A stretch of 60,480 nucleotides of DNA, from positions 1 through 60,480 of the forward strand of contig NZ_JACJRU010000047.1 in the NCBI RefSeq assembly GCF_014697425.1. Direction: 5' to 3'. Under the pieces are notes generated by a model. The model had not been told where the DNA came from and made no database searches. It worked only from the letters and a program-made list of their open reading frames with translations. The stretch comes from Nostoc sp. FACHB-110. Its GTDB lineage: Bacteria; Cyanobacteriota; Cyanobacteriia; Cyanobacteriales; Nostocaceae. This document shows positions 17,369-25,544 of the stretch, in pieces. Each line of letters opens with the position of its first letter. The stretch's first letter is position 1. The translations under genes and the position numbers were made by a program.

Positions 17369-18082
17369 TTATGATTTTGCAGTTTTAAGCCATTGTTTTT
17401 TGCGGTTGGACATGATGCCAAACCCTGCAACTAAACCCATAGCAACGAGCGCAGAAGGTTCGGGAGTTGCTTTAGGATCGTATTCGTAGGTAACATCAAA
17501 ACTTCCCTTGGCAAGAGTTGTGAGCAATGAACTATAGTTACCTGAAGATTTTAGTCCTGATTCAGCCGTAGCAGAGAGCAAAAAGTTTAAAGTACCTTTG
17601 CCAGTGAATACGTTCAAAGAAGATAGATCACTAAAAACTTTACTGCCTGATTCTGAAGCAGTGAGTCCATCAAATTTTACACCTGAAGTTCCCGCATAAT
17701 CATCTATACCATCATATTTATCGAGCGAGAACTTTGAGGTTTTTGTCGGATTGAGTTCAAAAAGTGGGTCTGGAGTTAAACCATCTGCTTGTAAAGTTAA
17801 TATTCCATCAAGTGTCAGTGTTGGTGTAATTGATTTGCTGCCTTTGTTTTCTATACCGCCACTTCCAGTTATATCAGCCAGAAAACTCACAGTTACTTTT
17901 TTCAGTGTTCCTAAAGACGAATCAAATTTTTTAACGTTGAAAGTCTTATCAAAGTCAGCAGTGTCGTAACCACCTGTGTTGTACGAATAGCTCAAAGAAG
18001 CAGCACTGGCGGTTCCAGCTGTTGCAATAACCCCTGCCAAAGTTGTAGCAGCTGCTAGAGTGTGAAATAGTTTTGTTGTCAT
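17369..18082 (-). CDS. PEP-CTERM exported protein
   Basis: This protein of about 237 residues has a signal peptide (MTTKLFHTLAAATTLAGVI, cleavage near ASA-A) and a classical PEP-CTERM tail: TPEPSALVAMGLVAGFG followed by a basic RKK cluster. The middle is Ser/Thr/Gly-rich and strand-forming, without a known enzyme motif. The family is exported, sorted by exosortase and probably linked to the envelope or exopolysaccharide; no exosortase gene is in the window. The start is ATG 18082. A long (about 390-base) upstream region is shared with polA. Confidence 0.88.
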   Translation of the reverse strand: MTTKLFHTLAAATTLAGVIATAGTASAASLSYSYNTGGYDTADFDKTFNVKKFDSSLGTLKKVTVSFLADITGSGGIENKGSKSITPTLTLDGILTLQADGLTPDPLFELNPTKTSKFSLDKYDGIDDYAGTSGVKFDGLTASESGSKVFSDLSSLNVFTGKGTLNFLLSATAESGLKSSGNYSSLLTTLAKGSFDVTYEYDPKATPEPSALVAMGLVAGFGIMSNRKKQWLKTAKS

Positions 18083-18474
18083 GGGAAATGATTTTCTCAA
18101 ACTGGATGATCAAACGATTGCTAACCTATTTCTAACTCTGAAATTTTGCTGACAGTCTTGATAAAACTACGTAACTTTGTTTAAAGCTTTAATGACGAAA
18201 ATACGTCGATAAACAAGGCTTGCAATAGTTTAGATAAAGTTTTGTTAAGGATAAATTGTTCAGTTGAGATAAGTAATGGAAGTAATTTAGACAAAAAACG
18301 CCCTATTTCTGCTACTGAGTCTTGATTTGCAATAAGTTGCGTAGATATACAGCAGTATAGAGAATTATCTATACATTAAATAGGTGGATGGGCAATGTAG
18401 ACTTACTTGGTATGCTGAACAAGCATTAAAATTACCCACTCTCGGTGGTGAGAGCTTCTGGCTACAATAAGGCT
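18083..18474. other. Divergent intergenic region, no gene seen
   Basis: This is the AT-rich region between the leftward PEP-CTERM gene and rightward polA. No RNA gene, repeat or clear operator was recognised. Confidence 0.5.
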
Positions 18475-21405
18475 ATGTCTGAAACTTCTACTTCTATAAC
18501 CACAACACGTCCCACGTTCATCTTAGTAGATGGACATTCATTAGCTTTTCGTTCTTACTTTGCTTTCGCTAAAGGACGAGACGGGGGATTACGTACCAAG
18601 ACGGGAATACCTACAAGTGTATGTTTTGGCTTCTTGAAGTCTTTATTGGAAGTCATGGCGACACAGCAGCCACACGCAATGGCGATCGCGTTTGATTTGG
18701 GTTTACCAACTTTTCGCCACGAAGCTGACGATACTTACAAAGCTGATCGTCCGGGGACACCAGAAGATTTTGTCCCTGATTTAAAGAATTTGCAGGAATT
18801 ACTCGCAGGGTTGAACCTAAAAATTTTTACTGCGCCTGGTTACGAAGCTGATGATGTGTTGGGAACTTTATCGCAAAAAGCCACAGCATCTGGATATAAA
18901 GTGAAGATTCTCACAGGCGATCGTGATTTATTTCAACTAATTGACCCAGATAAAGAAATCACAGTTTTAAATTTTAGTCCAGATGCGCTCAAACGCGCCA
19001 CAAATAGCATCACCGAATTTAGTACAGAAGAAGTTAAAGAAAAATTAGGCGTATTACCAAACCAAATTGTTGATTATAAAGCTCTTTGCGGTGATAAATC
19101 AGATAACATTCCAGGAGTTAGAGGAATAGGGGATAAAACAGCAGTTCAACTGTTGAGTACCTATGGTTCTTTAGAAAATATTTATGCTGCACTAGATAAA
19201 ATCAAAGGTGCAACTCAAAAAAAATTAGCCGAAGGTGAAGAGGATGCCAAAAAATCCCAGTATTTGGCAAGAATAGTTGTAGATGTACCGCTAGAAGTTG
19301 ATTTAGAAAATTGTAAATTAACAGGATTTGATACAACTGTCCTCACTCCTATTTTAGAGAAACTAGAATTCACTACTTTTTTAAAGAAAGTCAACGAACT
19401 TCAGCAGAAATTTGGTGGCACAGTAGAAGAAACTTCTGAATCTAAAGAAAGTACAGAGACATTCGATAATGAAAATGAAGACGCTGATTTATCATTTTTT
19501 ACTGCTGCTGATACAGCCGCATTTCAACAGCAACCTGTTTTAGAAATTCAACCAAGAATAATTGATACCGAAAATAAACTTACTGAGTTGGTGAGTTTGT
19601 TAAAAACATTTACTGACGCAGCACAGCCTGTGGCTTGGGATACAGAAACGAGTGATTTAGAACCACGAGATGCTGATTTAGTAGGAATTGGTTGTTGTTG
19701 GGGAACGGAACCTGATGAATCAGCTTATATTCCTTTAGCACATAAAAATGGCGAAAATTTAGATAAGGAATTAGCACTGGCCGCATTACGTCCAATTTTA
19801 GAAAGTGCTGATTATCCTAAAACATTTCAAAATGGTAAGTTTGACCGTTTAGTTTTTCGCTGTCAAGGAATTGACTTAGCAGGGGTTGTATTTGACCCGA
19901 TGTTAGCTAGTTATGTTTTAAATCCTGATACAAGCCATAATTTAGCTGATTTGTCTTTGCGCTACTTGGGGTTAACTATTCAAAATTATGTCGATTTAGT
20001 ACCTAAAGGCAAAACTATTGCTGATATAGGTATCTTAGCTGTAGCAAATTATTGTTGTTTACAAGTTAATGCTACATGGCAATTAGTAGCTAAGTTGCGA
20101 GAAGAACTAGATAAACAACCAGCTTTATCTAATTTATTAACAACTGTAGAACAGCCTGTAGAAGCAGTTCTATCAGAGATGGAATATACAGGTGTGCGTA
20201 TTGATTCGAGTTATCTGAAAGAACTTTCACAACAACTGGAAATAGATTTAAAAAGATGGGAAGAAGCTGCAACTGAAATAGCTGGAGAAAAATTCAATTT
20301 AGGTTCGCCAAAAAAATTGAGTCAAATATTGTTTGAAAAGCTGGGATTAGATACAAAATATTCTCGAAAAATTCAAACTGGTTATTCAACAGATGCTGCA
20401 ACTTTAGAAAAGCTCCAACAGGTTTATGAAGATAATAAATTTATTGAAGCCATAATTGAATACCGCACGTTATCAAAATTAAAGTCTACTTATGTAGATG
20501 CTTTGCCTGCACTAGTACGTCAAGATACTCAGCGAGTCCATACAGATTTTAACCAAACTACAACATCAACTGGTCGATTATCTTCTTCTAATCCGAATTT
20601 GCAAAATATTCCCATTAGGACGGCTTTTAGTCGGCAAATTCGCAAGGCATTTTTACCACAAACAGGTTGGTTAATGGTGGCTGCTGATTACTCACAAATT
20701 GAGTTAAGAATTTTGGCACATTTAAGCCAAGAACCTGTTTTAGTGAAAGCATATCAACAAAATGAAGATATTCATACAGTTACGGCTAGGTTGGTGTTTG
20801 AAAAAGATGATATTACACCAGATGAAAGAAGAATTGCGAAAACGATTAATTTTGGTGTGATTTATGGTATGGGTTCGGTAAGATTTTCGCGCTCAACAGG
20901 AATAGATAGAAATATTGCTAACGAATTTATTAAGCGATTTAACGAGCGCTATTCTCAAGTTTTTGCCTATTTAGAGGGAGTTAAAAAACAAGCGATCGCT
21001 CAAGGATATGTAGAAACTATTCTCGGTCGGCGGCGATATTTTGAATTCACTAGCAATAGTTTACGCAAGTTAAAAGGTAATAAACCTGAAGATATTGAAT
21101 TGAGTAAATTGAAAGGTTTAGGTGCTTACGATGCTGGATTATTAAGAGCAGCGGCTAATGCGCCAATTCAAGGTTCTAGTGCTGATATTATCAAAATTGC
21201 AATGGTGAGATTGCATGAGGTATTAAAGCAATATCAAGCACGTTTGTTGTTGCAAGTTCACGATGAATTAGTATTTGAAGTTCCACCTCACGAGTGGGAA
21301 GAATTACAAGTACAAATTAAATCTGTAATGGAAGAAGCTGTGTCTTTGAGTGTGCCTTTATTAGTAGAGGTACGTGCGGGTGAAAACTGGATGGAGACGA
21401 AGTAA
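18475..21405 (+). CDS. polA: DNA polymerase I
   Basis: This protein of about 976 residues has three domains. The 5' nuclease (about 15-310) shows LVDGHSLAFRS, GYEADDVLGTL and GDRDLFQL. The 3'-5' exonuclease-like domain (about 365-560) has Exo I WDTETSDLE (D389, E391) and an Exo II equivalent NGKFDR. The polymerase domain has motif A DYSQIELRILAHLSQ, motif B RRIAKTINFGVIYGMG and motif C VHDELVFEV. The Exo III motif is abnormal: the expected Y-x3-D reads YCCLQVN, with Gln (about 530) and Asn (about 532) where E. coli has D501 and D503. Proofreading is therefore probably weak or lost, while nuclease and polymerase sites look intact. The start is ATG 18475, since the ten residues upstream begin at GTG and are not conserved-looking. 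Confidence 0.96.
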   Translation: MSETSTSITTTRPTFILVDGHSLAFRSYFAFAKGRDGGLRTKTGIPTSVCFGFLKSLLEVMATQQPHAMAIAFDLGLPTFRHEADDTYKADRPGTPEDFVPDLKNLQELLAGLNLKIFTAPGYEADDVLGTLSQKATASGYKVKILTGDRDLFQLIDPDKEITVLNFSPDALKRATNSITEFSTEEVKEKLGVLPNQIVDYKALCGDKSDNIPGVRGIGDKTAVQLLSTYGSLENIYAALDKIKGATQKKLAEGEEDAKKSQYLARIVVDVPLEVDLENCKLTGFDTTVLTPILEKLEFTTFLKKVNELQQKFGGTVEETSESKESTETFDNENEDADLSFFTAADTAAFQQQPVLEIQPRIIDTENKLTELVSLLKTFTDAAQPVAWDTETSDLEPRDADLVGIGCCWGTEPDESAYIPLAHKNGENLDKELALAALRPILESADYPKTFQNGKFDRLVFRCQGIDLAGVVFDPMLASYVLNPDTSHNLADLSLRYLGLTIQNYVDLVPKGKTIADIGILAVANYCCLQVNATWQLVAKLREELDKQPALSNLLTTVEQPVEAVLSEMEYTGVRIDSSYLKELSQQLEIDLKRWEEAATEIAGEKFNLGSPKKLSQILFEKLGLDTKYSRKIQTGYSTDAATLEKLQQVYEDNKFIEAIIEYRTLSKLKSTYVDALPALVRQDTQRVHTDFNQTTTSTGRLSSSNPNLQNIPIRTAFSRQIRKAFLPQTGWLMVAADYSQIELRILAHLSQEPVLVKAYQQNEDIHTVTARLVFEKDDITPDERRIAKTINFGVIYGMGSVRFSRSTGIDRNIANEFIKRFNERYSQVFAYLEGVKKQAIAQGYVETILGRRRYFEFTSNSLRKLKGNKPEDIELSKLKGLGAYDAGLLRAAANAPIQGSSADIIKIAMVRLHEVLKQYQARLLLQVHDELVFEVPPHEWEELQVQIKSVMEEAVSLSVPLLVEVRAGENWMETK

Positions 21406-21440
21406 CTAGCCAGTTATAAATAATTCTAAAAAATTTAGAG

Positions 21441-21614
21441 ATGCCTACTGTAGAACAATTAAAGACATCATTTATCTTAAGTTGTTGGGCTACAAAAATG
21501 TATTTACCAGTATTTTTGGTGAGAATAGATGAACGAACAAAAAATATTGTAATTCTTGCTGGTGAAGAAAACGAGATGATAATTTATCCAAACGGGAAGT
21601 GGAGGTATCTATGA
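21441..21614 (+). CDS. Small DUF6888-family protein
   Basis: This 57-residue protein (MPTVEQLKTSFILSCWATKM..., ending NGKWRYL) resembles a small cyanobacterial family that I remember as DUF6888. It has a core MYLPVFLVRIDERTKNIVILAGEE. Its stop overlaps the start of the next gene (ATGA), so the two are almost surely cotranslated. It is short enough to be missed by automatic gene callers. Function is unknown; the pairing and small size recall toxin-antitoxin modules, but nothing in the sequence shows toxicity. Confidence 0.8.
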   Translation: MPTVEQLKTSFILSCWATKMYLPVFLVRIDERTKNIVILAGEENEMIIYPNGKWRYL

Positions 21615-21823
21615 GTAAACCAGACTTTACAAAAATGTCCCGTGCAGAATTACGGCAGTATATTCTCGACCATAGAGAGGATGATGAAGCTTTTCAAACT
21701 TTTTTAAAGAGATTTACTTCTGAAGACGCTGTTATTTTCCCAGCCCCGCAGTCTATAGAGGACTTAGAAAACTTTCCCGAATTACATCAACAGAATTTGG
21801 AGAGGCGAAGAAAGCAAGCTTGA
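21611..21823 (+). CDS. Small DUF6887-family protein, partner of the preceding gene
   Basis: This 70-residue acidic protein begins MSKPDFTKMSRAELRQYILD and continues HREDDEAFQTFLKRF, a sequence I recall as the DUF6887 family found next to DUF6888 genes in cyanobacteria. A GGAGG lies six bases before the ATG at 21611, inside the end of the upstream gene. The MSKPNF-like start and RAELRxYVLxHREDDEAF motif recur in several small cyanobacterial pairs. A good + strand terminator follows (21921-21950). The function is unknown. Confidence 0.82.
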   Translation: MSKPDFTKMSRAELRQYILDHREDDEAFQTFLKRFTSEDAVIFPAPQSIEDLENFPELHQQNLERRRKQA

Positions 21824-21920
21824 CTAAGATCCGCTTCCAGTTACAAATTAAGGTATTTAGCAAATTTGTAGAGTGGGCAAACAGTTGTTTACCCAAAAGA
21901 TATTAGACAGAAATAAAGTT

Positions 21921-21950
21921 ATAAGGCAGGATTTCCCTACCTTATTTTTT
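21921..21950 (+). terminator. Terminator after the DUF6888/6887 pair
   Basis: ATAAGG-C-AGG and CCT-A-CCTTAT pair with one mismatch around a short loop and are followed by six T on the + strand. The stop of the convergent GH10-like gene lies within it. Confidence 0.75.
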
Positions 21951-23448
21951 AACGAAGACGACAGAATTTGCGATCGCCATCATGTTCAGGATATTGCCAA
22001 GAATAAGCAAAATGACTAACGCCTTTCAATTGGGGCGCGAATTTGCGTAATGCTTGCATTTGGGCTTCTAGGGATGGGCGATTGCTAACTGATTGTCCCC
22101 ATGTGCCTGCTAAGGCTGGAATAATCTTTGTACCTGGTTTTGCCATACTGATAACGCGTTGTACTTGCTCTGCAATGCAGCCAACGTCATTACAAGTTGC
22201 ATAGGCCATTGGATGCCACTCCATCGTACTGGGAAATCTATCCCAAGGTTGCAAGCGCGAATCATAGCCTTGTCCTACCATTTGGTTGCCATCGGGGAAA
22301 AAAACTACGCCAGAGGGAATTTTTAACTGCTGTGCTGGGTAACTAGCAACGGCGACAAAATCAAGAATACCTTGCATGGCGTGGGCAACCATTAACTGCC
22401 ACAATTCAAATTGTAAAAGTGGTTGCCTGTCCGTTGCCGGGAGCAGAGCTTTTTGTTGTGTTGGTGGGATACGTCCTTGCCACATTGGTTCCCCTTCTTG
22501 GGGATACAGTTTATCAACTTGGTCTATATCTGCTACTGTAATGTATCCTTGGCTCAGAAACCGCCGCATCAAATCTAAACCTTTAGAGTTTAAAGCGCGA
22601 CTAAATAAAGCTTCTTGAGTTGCGGGTGTAAATAGCCATAAATCCGAAACTTTGGTGGCGATAGAATCGCTGCCTGTTTGCCGGGGGTAGCGCACGTAAT
22701 CAAATAGTATGCCATCAGGGCGACGACGTAGTACTTGCTGTACCATTTGGAAGTAGTCGCGCTTGGCCTGCATATTGTAGGGGTCAATAAATACCTGGGA
22801 ACTGTTATCTACAACATATAAACTTGTTTGGCCTTTACCATTACGTGCGATCGCACTTTCTCTATCTGCACGCTGGGCGTAAGTATAACCAAAATTTGCT
22901 GTGAACATCCAAGCATAAACTTTTAACCCTCGTTCTCTTCCTTTTTGAATTGCTAACGAGAGTAAATCAATATTCTCTGCGCCTGGGGTACGGATGATAG
23001 AAGGCCAAACAGTGGAGTTATCTTTTGCAGGTAATAATACCTGCCCGTCATAAAATGTTTCTATATAAATTTGGTTATAGCCACGATTGACCATACGATC
23101 CATAATTTGGTCTATTGTCCCTGGTTCAATATCACAGGGATACAGGCGTAACCAAACAGCTTGAATATTTGGCCAATTCTTGCTACGGCAAGCTCTTAAC
23201 TCTTGTGCGTGCTGTTTTATTAACTGTTGGTAGCGTTTTTGCGCCTCTTGACTACCACTGAGTGCTGACAAACGCAACTTTTCTTTTGTTTGGCTTGCTG
23301 CTGTTGATAACTGACAATATCCATTGATTTGCGCCTGTACAGGTTGGTTGATCAAGTTAGGCATCAAAAGACTACTGCTAAAAACAACAGCTAAAAAGCT
23401 TTGCCACAATAATTTGGTTCTAACCAGGGTTAAGGGAGGGTGAGCCAT
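21949..23448 (-). CDS. Secreted GH10-like (GHL10/DUF187-type) glycoside hydrolase
   Basis: This protein of 499 residues has a signal peptide ending near PVQAQ. Its catalytic-like domain (about 95-480) resembles the family-10-like glycosyl hydrolases: AVWLRLYPCDIEPGTIDQIMDRM, GYNQIYIETFYDGQVLLP, GLKVYAWMFTANFGYTY, DPYNMQAKRDYF and the DGILFDYVRYPRQ strand bearing likely acidic residues. The substrate is unknown; envelope polysaccharide processing is a guess. It stands alone between convergent small genes and psb27. Confidence 0.85.
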   Translation of the reverse strand: MAHPPLTLVRTKLLWQSFLAVVFSSSLLMPNLINQPVQAQINGYCQLSTAASQTKEKLRLSALSGSQEAQKRYQQLIKQHAQELRACRSKNWPNIQAVWLRLYPCDIEPGTIDQIMDRMVNRGYNQIYIETFYDGQVLLPAKDNSTVWPSIIRTPGAENIDLLSLAIQKGRERGLKVYAWMFTANFGYTYAQRADRESAIARNGKGQTSLYVVDNSSQVFIDPYNMQAKRDYFQMVQQVLRRRPDGILFDYVRYPRQTGSDSIATKVSDLWLFTPATQEALFSRALNSKGLDLMRRFLSQGYITVADIDQVDKLYPQEGEPMWQGRIPPTQQKALLPATDRQPLLQFELWQLMVAHAMQGILDFVAVASYPAQQLKIPSGVVFFPDGNQMVGQGYDSRLQPWDRFPSTMEWHPMAYATCNDVGCIAEQVQRVISMAKPGTKIIPALAGTWGQSVSNRPSLEAQMQALRKFAPQLKGVSHFAYSWQYPEHDGDRKFCRLR

Positions 23449-23652
23449 GCGAAAAGGTAGATGTACAAATTGAGTGTTAACCCAATTGATCTGAATTGGG
23501 AAAGGGTGTATAAAATGTTATAGTCCAAAAATAAGGGCTTGGAAGCCTATTTTTTAGAGACTACCAAACCCCAATTACTGTTGCTAAATTTTTAATTTTT
23601 TGAAAGTTCAAATTGTAAATTTGAAATCTGAAGCTGAGATTGAACGAAATTA

Positions 23653-23680
23653 AGAGTCCAATATGGCAACTTTGGACTCT
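23653..23680 (-). terminator. Terminator after psb27
   Basis: AGAGTCCAA and TTGGACTCT form a 9-bp stem with a 10-base loop, about 25 bases after the psb27 stop on the minus strand, followed by TAATTTC. The T-run is weak. Confidence 0.6.
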
Positions 23681-23706
23681 CAATTTCCAGCCAAGGATAA
23701 TGGTAT

Positions 23707-24102
23707 TTAAGCACCACGATTTAGGGCTGATTCTACCTGTTTAAACTCTTGTTCTAGGCGATTTTTCAGTTTTTGGGGAACTGGACGGTTTGGGTAAGAA
23801 CTGTAGTGTCCCGCCAGGGAATTGAGTGCTGTACGCATGGTTGTAAAGGAACTTGAAGTAGAAATAGAGCCAGCCCTTTGATAACGGGCGGAAAAATCAT
23901 TTATTTTTTGACGCGCTTCTGCTTGAATTGCTGTTCTATCTGGTGAATCTTCAGATAGTTCTAGGGCTTTTCTGAGGGTACTGACTACAGTCAATGTGTC
24001 TTGGCGATAGTCCCCTGTCAAACTATCAGGACTAGAACAGCCGATTAAACCGATGGCTAAAACCAAAACCAAAGCAAGCAGACGCGACCAATAGCGTTTC
24101 AT
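23707..24102 (-). CDS. psb27: Photosystem II assembly lipoprotein Psb27
   Basis: This protein of about 131 residues has a lipoprotein signal peptide (MKRYWSRLLALVLVLAIGLIG, lipobox cysteine in LIGC). The mature part is the four-helix Psb27 fold: LTGDYRQDTLTVVSTLRKALEL, the AEARQKINDFSARY segment, FTTMRTALNSLAGHY, and RPVPQKLKNRLEQEFKQVESAL. Psb27 binds the lumenal side of CP43 in immature photosystem II, prevents premature binding of extrinsic subunits and helps manganese-cluster assembly and repair. An ATG two codons upstream is also possible. It is a single gene with its own terminator. Confidence 0.95.
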   Translation of the reverse strand: MKRYWSRLLALVLVLAIGLIGCSSPDSLTGDYRQDTLTVVSTLRKALELSEDSPDRTAIQAEARQKINDFSARYQRAGSISTSSSFTTMRTALNSLAGHYSSYPNRPVPQKLKNRLEQEFKQVESALNRGA

Positions 24103-24237
24103 AAGCATTATCTGAAACTACACGTAAATCAACGTCCATCCTATCTTGGATTGGTATCTAGGGGATCATGAGAAGAATGAATGATGATTGATAAAAGATA
24201 AAATCAACACAGAAATTTATAGTTTATACGTAACTCT

Positions 24238-25371
24238 TTACACTTTTTGATAAAGTGTATCTCTTTGTTGGTAAGGTCGTTTTAGAGATGCGATCGCAGT
24301 TTGTAAACTTTCGACTTCCATACAAGTACCACCCACAGCACCAGCCATTGTGGTGATGTGTTCTTCCATCAACGTACCGCCGATGTCGTTGCAGCCCCAA
24401 TTTAATGCTTCTGTCGCCCCAGCTAAACCTAACTTGACCCAACTAGGTTGATGGTTAGAAATCCAATTACCTAAATAAATCCGGGCTATAGCCCCTAATA
24501 GCAAAGCATCTGCTAACACTGGTTGGTCGCGCCCAACCCGACGGCGTAAGGATTTTGGGGCTTCTTGACCGACGAAGGGTAATAAGATAAATTCTGTGAT
24601 GTGTGCTGGATAGTTTTGTTTGATTGCTTTTTGTTGTAGCGATCGCAATTTTTCTAAATGTCCAATTTGCTGCTCGGGGGTTTCAATATGTCCCGATAGC
24701 ATAGTGCTAGTGGTGGGTAAACCTAATTTATGGGCGGTACTGACAATTTCTAACCAAGTGGCGGTGTCAATTTTTTCAGGACACAACACCCGTCTCACTT
24801 CATCATCCAACACTTCGGCGGCTGTACCTGGCATAGAACCAACACCAGCATCTCGCAAAGCTGCAATCACAGTAGCATAATCTAGCCCGTCAACTCTGGC
24901 AATGAACTGCACTTCTTGGGGAGAGAAGGCGTGTAAATGGAGGTTAGGAAATGCTTGCTTGATAGTTTCGACTAATTTGATGTAATAAGGCAAAGATTTA
25001 CTGTCAATCTGCGCTTGGGGGTTTAATCCGCCTTGCATACAGATTTCCGTCGCCCCCCGTCCGACTGCATCTTGGGATTTTTCTAAAATTTGCCCCCAGT
25101 CCAACCAATAAGCACCTGTATCACCCTCATCTCGCCGGAATGCACAAAAGCTACAGTGCTGTTCGCAAATGTTAGTAAAGTTAATATTGCGGTTGATTAT
25201 ATAAGTTACAGTATCGCCTGCTTGATTATAGCGGAGTTGATCGGCTGTGCCACGAATGGCAGCGATCGCTTCGGGGTCAGTTTGCTTTAACAACATTACT
25301 CCTTCTTGAGGAGATAAATCGTAACCCATCAAGGCACGTTCTAAAACTGTGTCAACAGTAATTGTCGTCAC
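24238..25371 (-). CDS. cofH: FO synthase subunit 2, radical SAM enzyme CofH
   Basis: This protein of about 377 residues is a radical SAM enzyme with the cluster motif CEQHCSFC (C69, C73, C76) and the family segments INRNINFTNIC, MQGGLNPQAQIDS, HAFSPQEV and GTAAEVL. CofH makes the 5-amino-5-(4-hydroxybenzyl) intermediate of 7,8-didemethyl-8-hydroxy-5-deazariboflavin (FO); CofG, encoded elsewhere, finishes it. In cyanobacteria FO serves as the light-harvesting cofactor of some photolyases. The start is the GTG at 25371 (TTITVDT follows); a TTG four codons upstream is less likely. No partner gene is adjacent. Confidence 0.93.
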   Translation of the reverse strand: MTTITVDTVLERALMGYDLSPQEGVMLLKQTDPEAIAAIRGTADQLRYNQAGDTVTYIINRNINFTNICEQHCSFCAFRRDEGDTGAYWLDWGQILEKSQDAVGRGATEICMQGGLNPQAQIDSKSLPYYIKLVETIKQAFPNLHLHAFSPQEVQFIARVDGLDYATVIAALRDAGVGSMPGTAAEVLDDEVRRVLCPEKIDTATWLEIVSTAHKLGLPTTSTMLSGHIETPEQQIGHLEKLRSLQQKAIKQNYPAHITEFILLPFVGQEAPKSLRRRVGRDQPVLADALLLGAIARIYLGNWISNHQPSWVKLGLAGATEALNWGCNDIGGTLMEEHITTMAGAVGGTCMEVESLQTAIASLKRPYQQRDTLYQKV

Positions 25372-25420
25372 AATAAATCCCAAACAACTAGATGATTCCT
25401 TTTCTCATTGTGTCACTAAT

Positions 25421-25455
25421 AGGGTGTAGGGTGCAGGGGGTAGGGTGTAGGGGAA
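25421..25455. repeat. Degenerate heptamer repeat (TAGGGTG)
   Basis: TAGGGTG units recur, with variants TGCAGGG and GGTAGGG, in a short G-rich run between cofH and the glycosyltransferase gene. It belongs to the short heptamer repeats seen at several intergenic sites here. Confidence 0.6.
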
Positions 25456-25544
25456 AACGACGTTGGACAGAGCTTGAACTCTGAAGGAAGCAAGCGTCTT
25501 GACTCCTACGCCCAATCGTGGGTGGTCTTTTAACTCAGCACTTT

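Noticed and set aside
18445..18474. Longer N-terminus of polA from GTG
   Set aside because: The ten extra residues start at GTG without a ribosome site, and the ATG at 18475 fits the family.
25421..25455. G-rich repeat as a CRISPR array
   Set aside because: Units are 7 bases, direct and without spacers. No cas genes are present.
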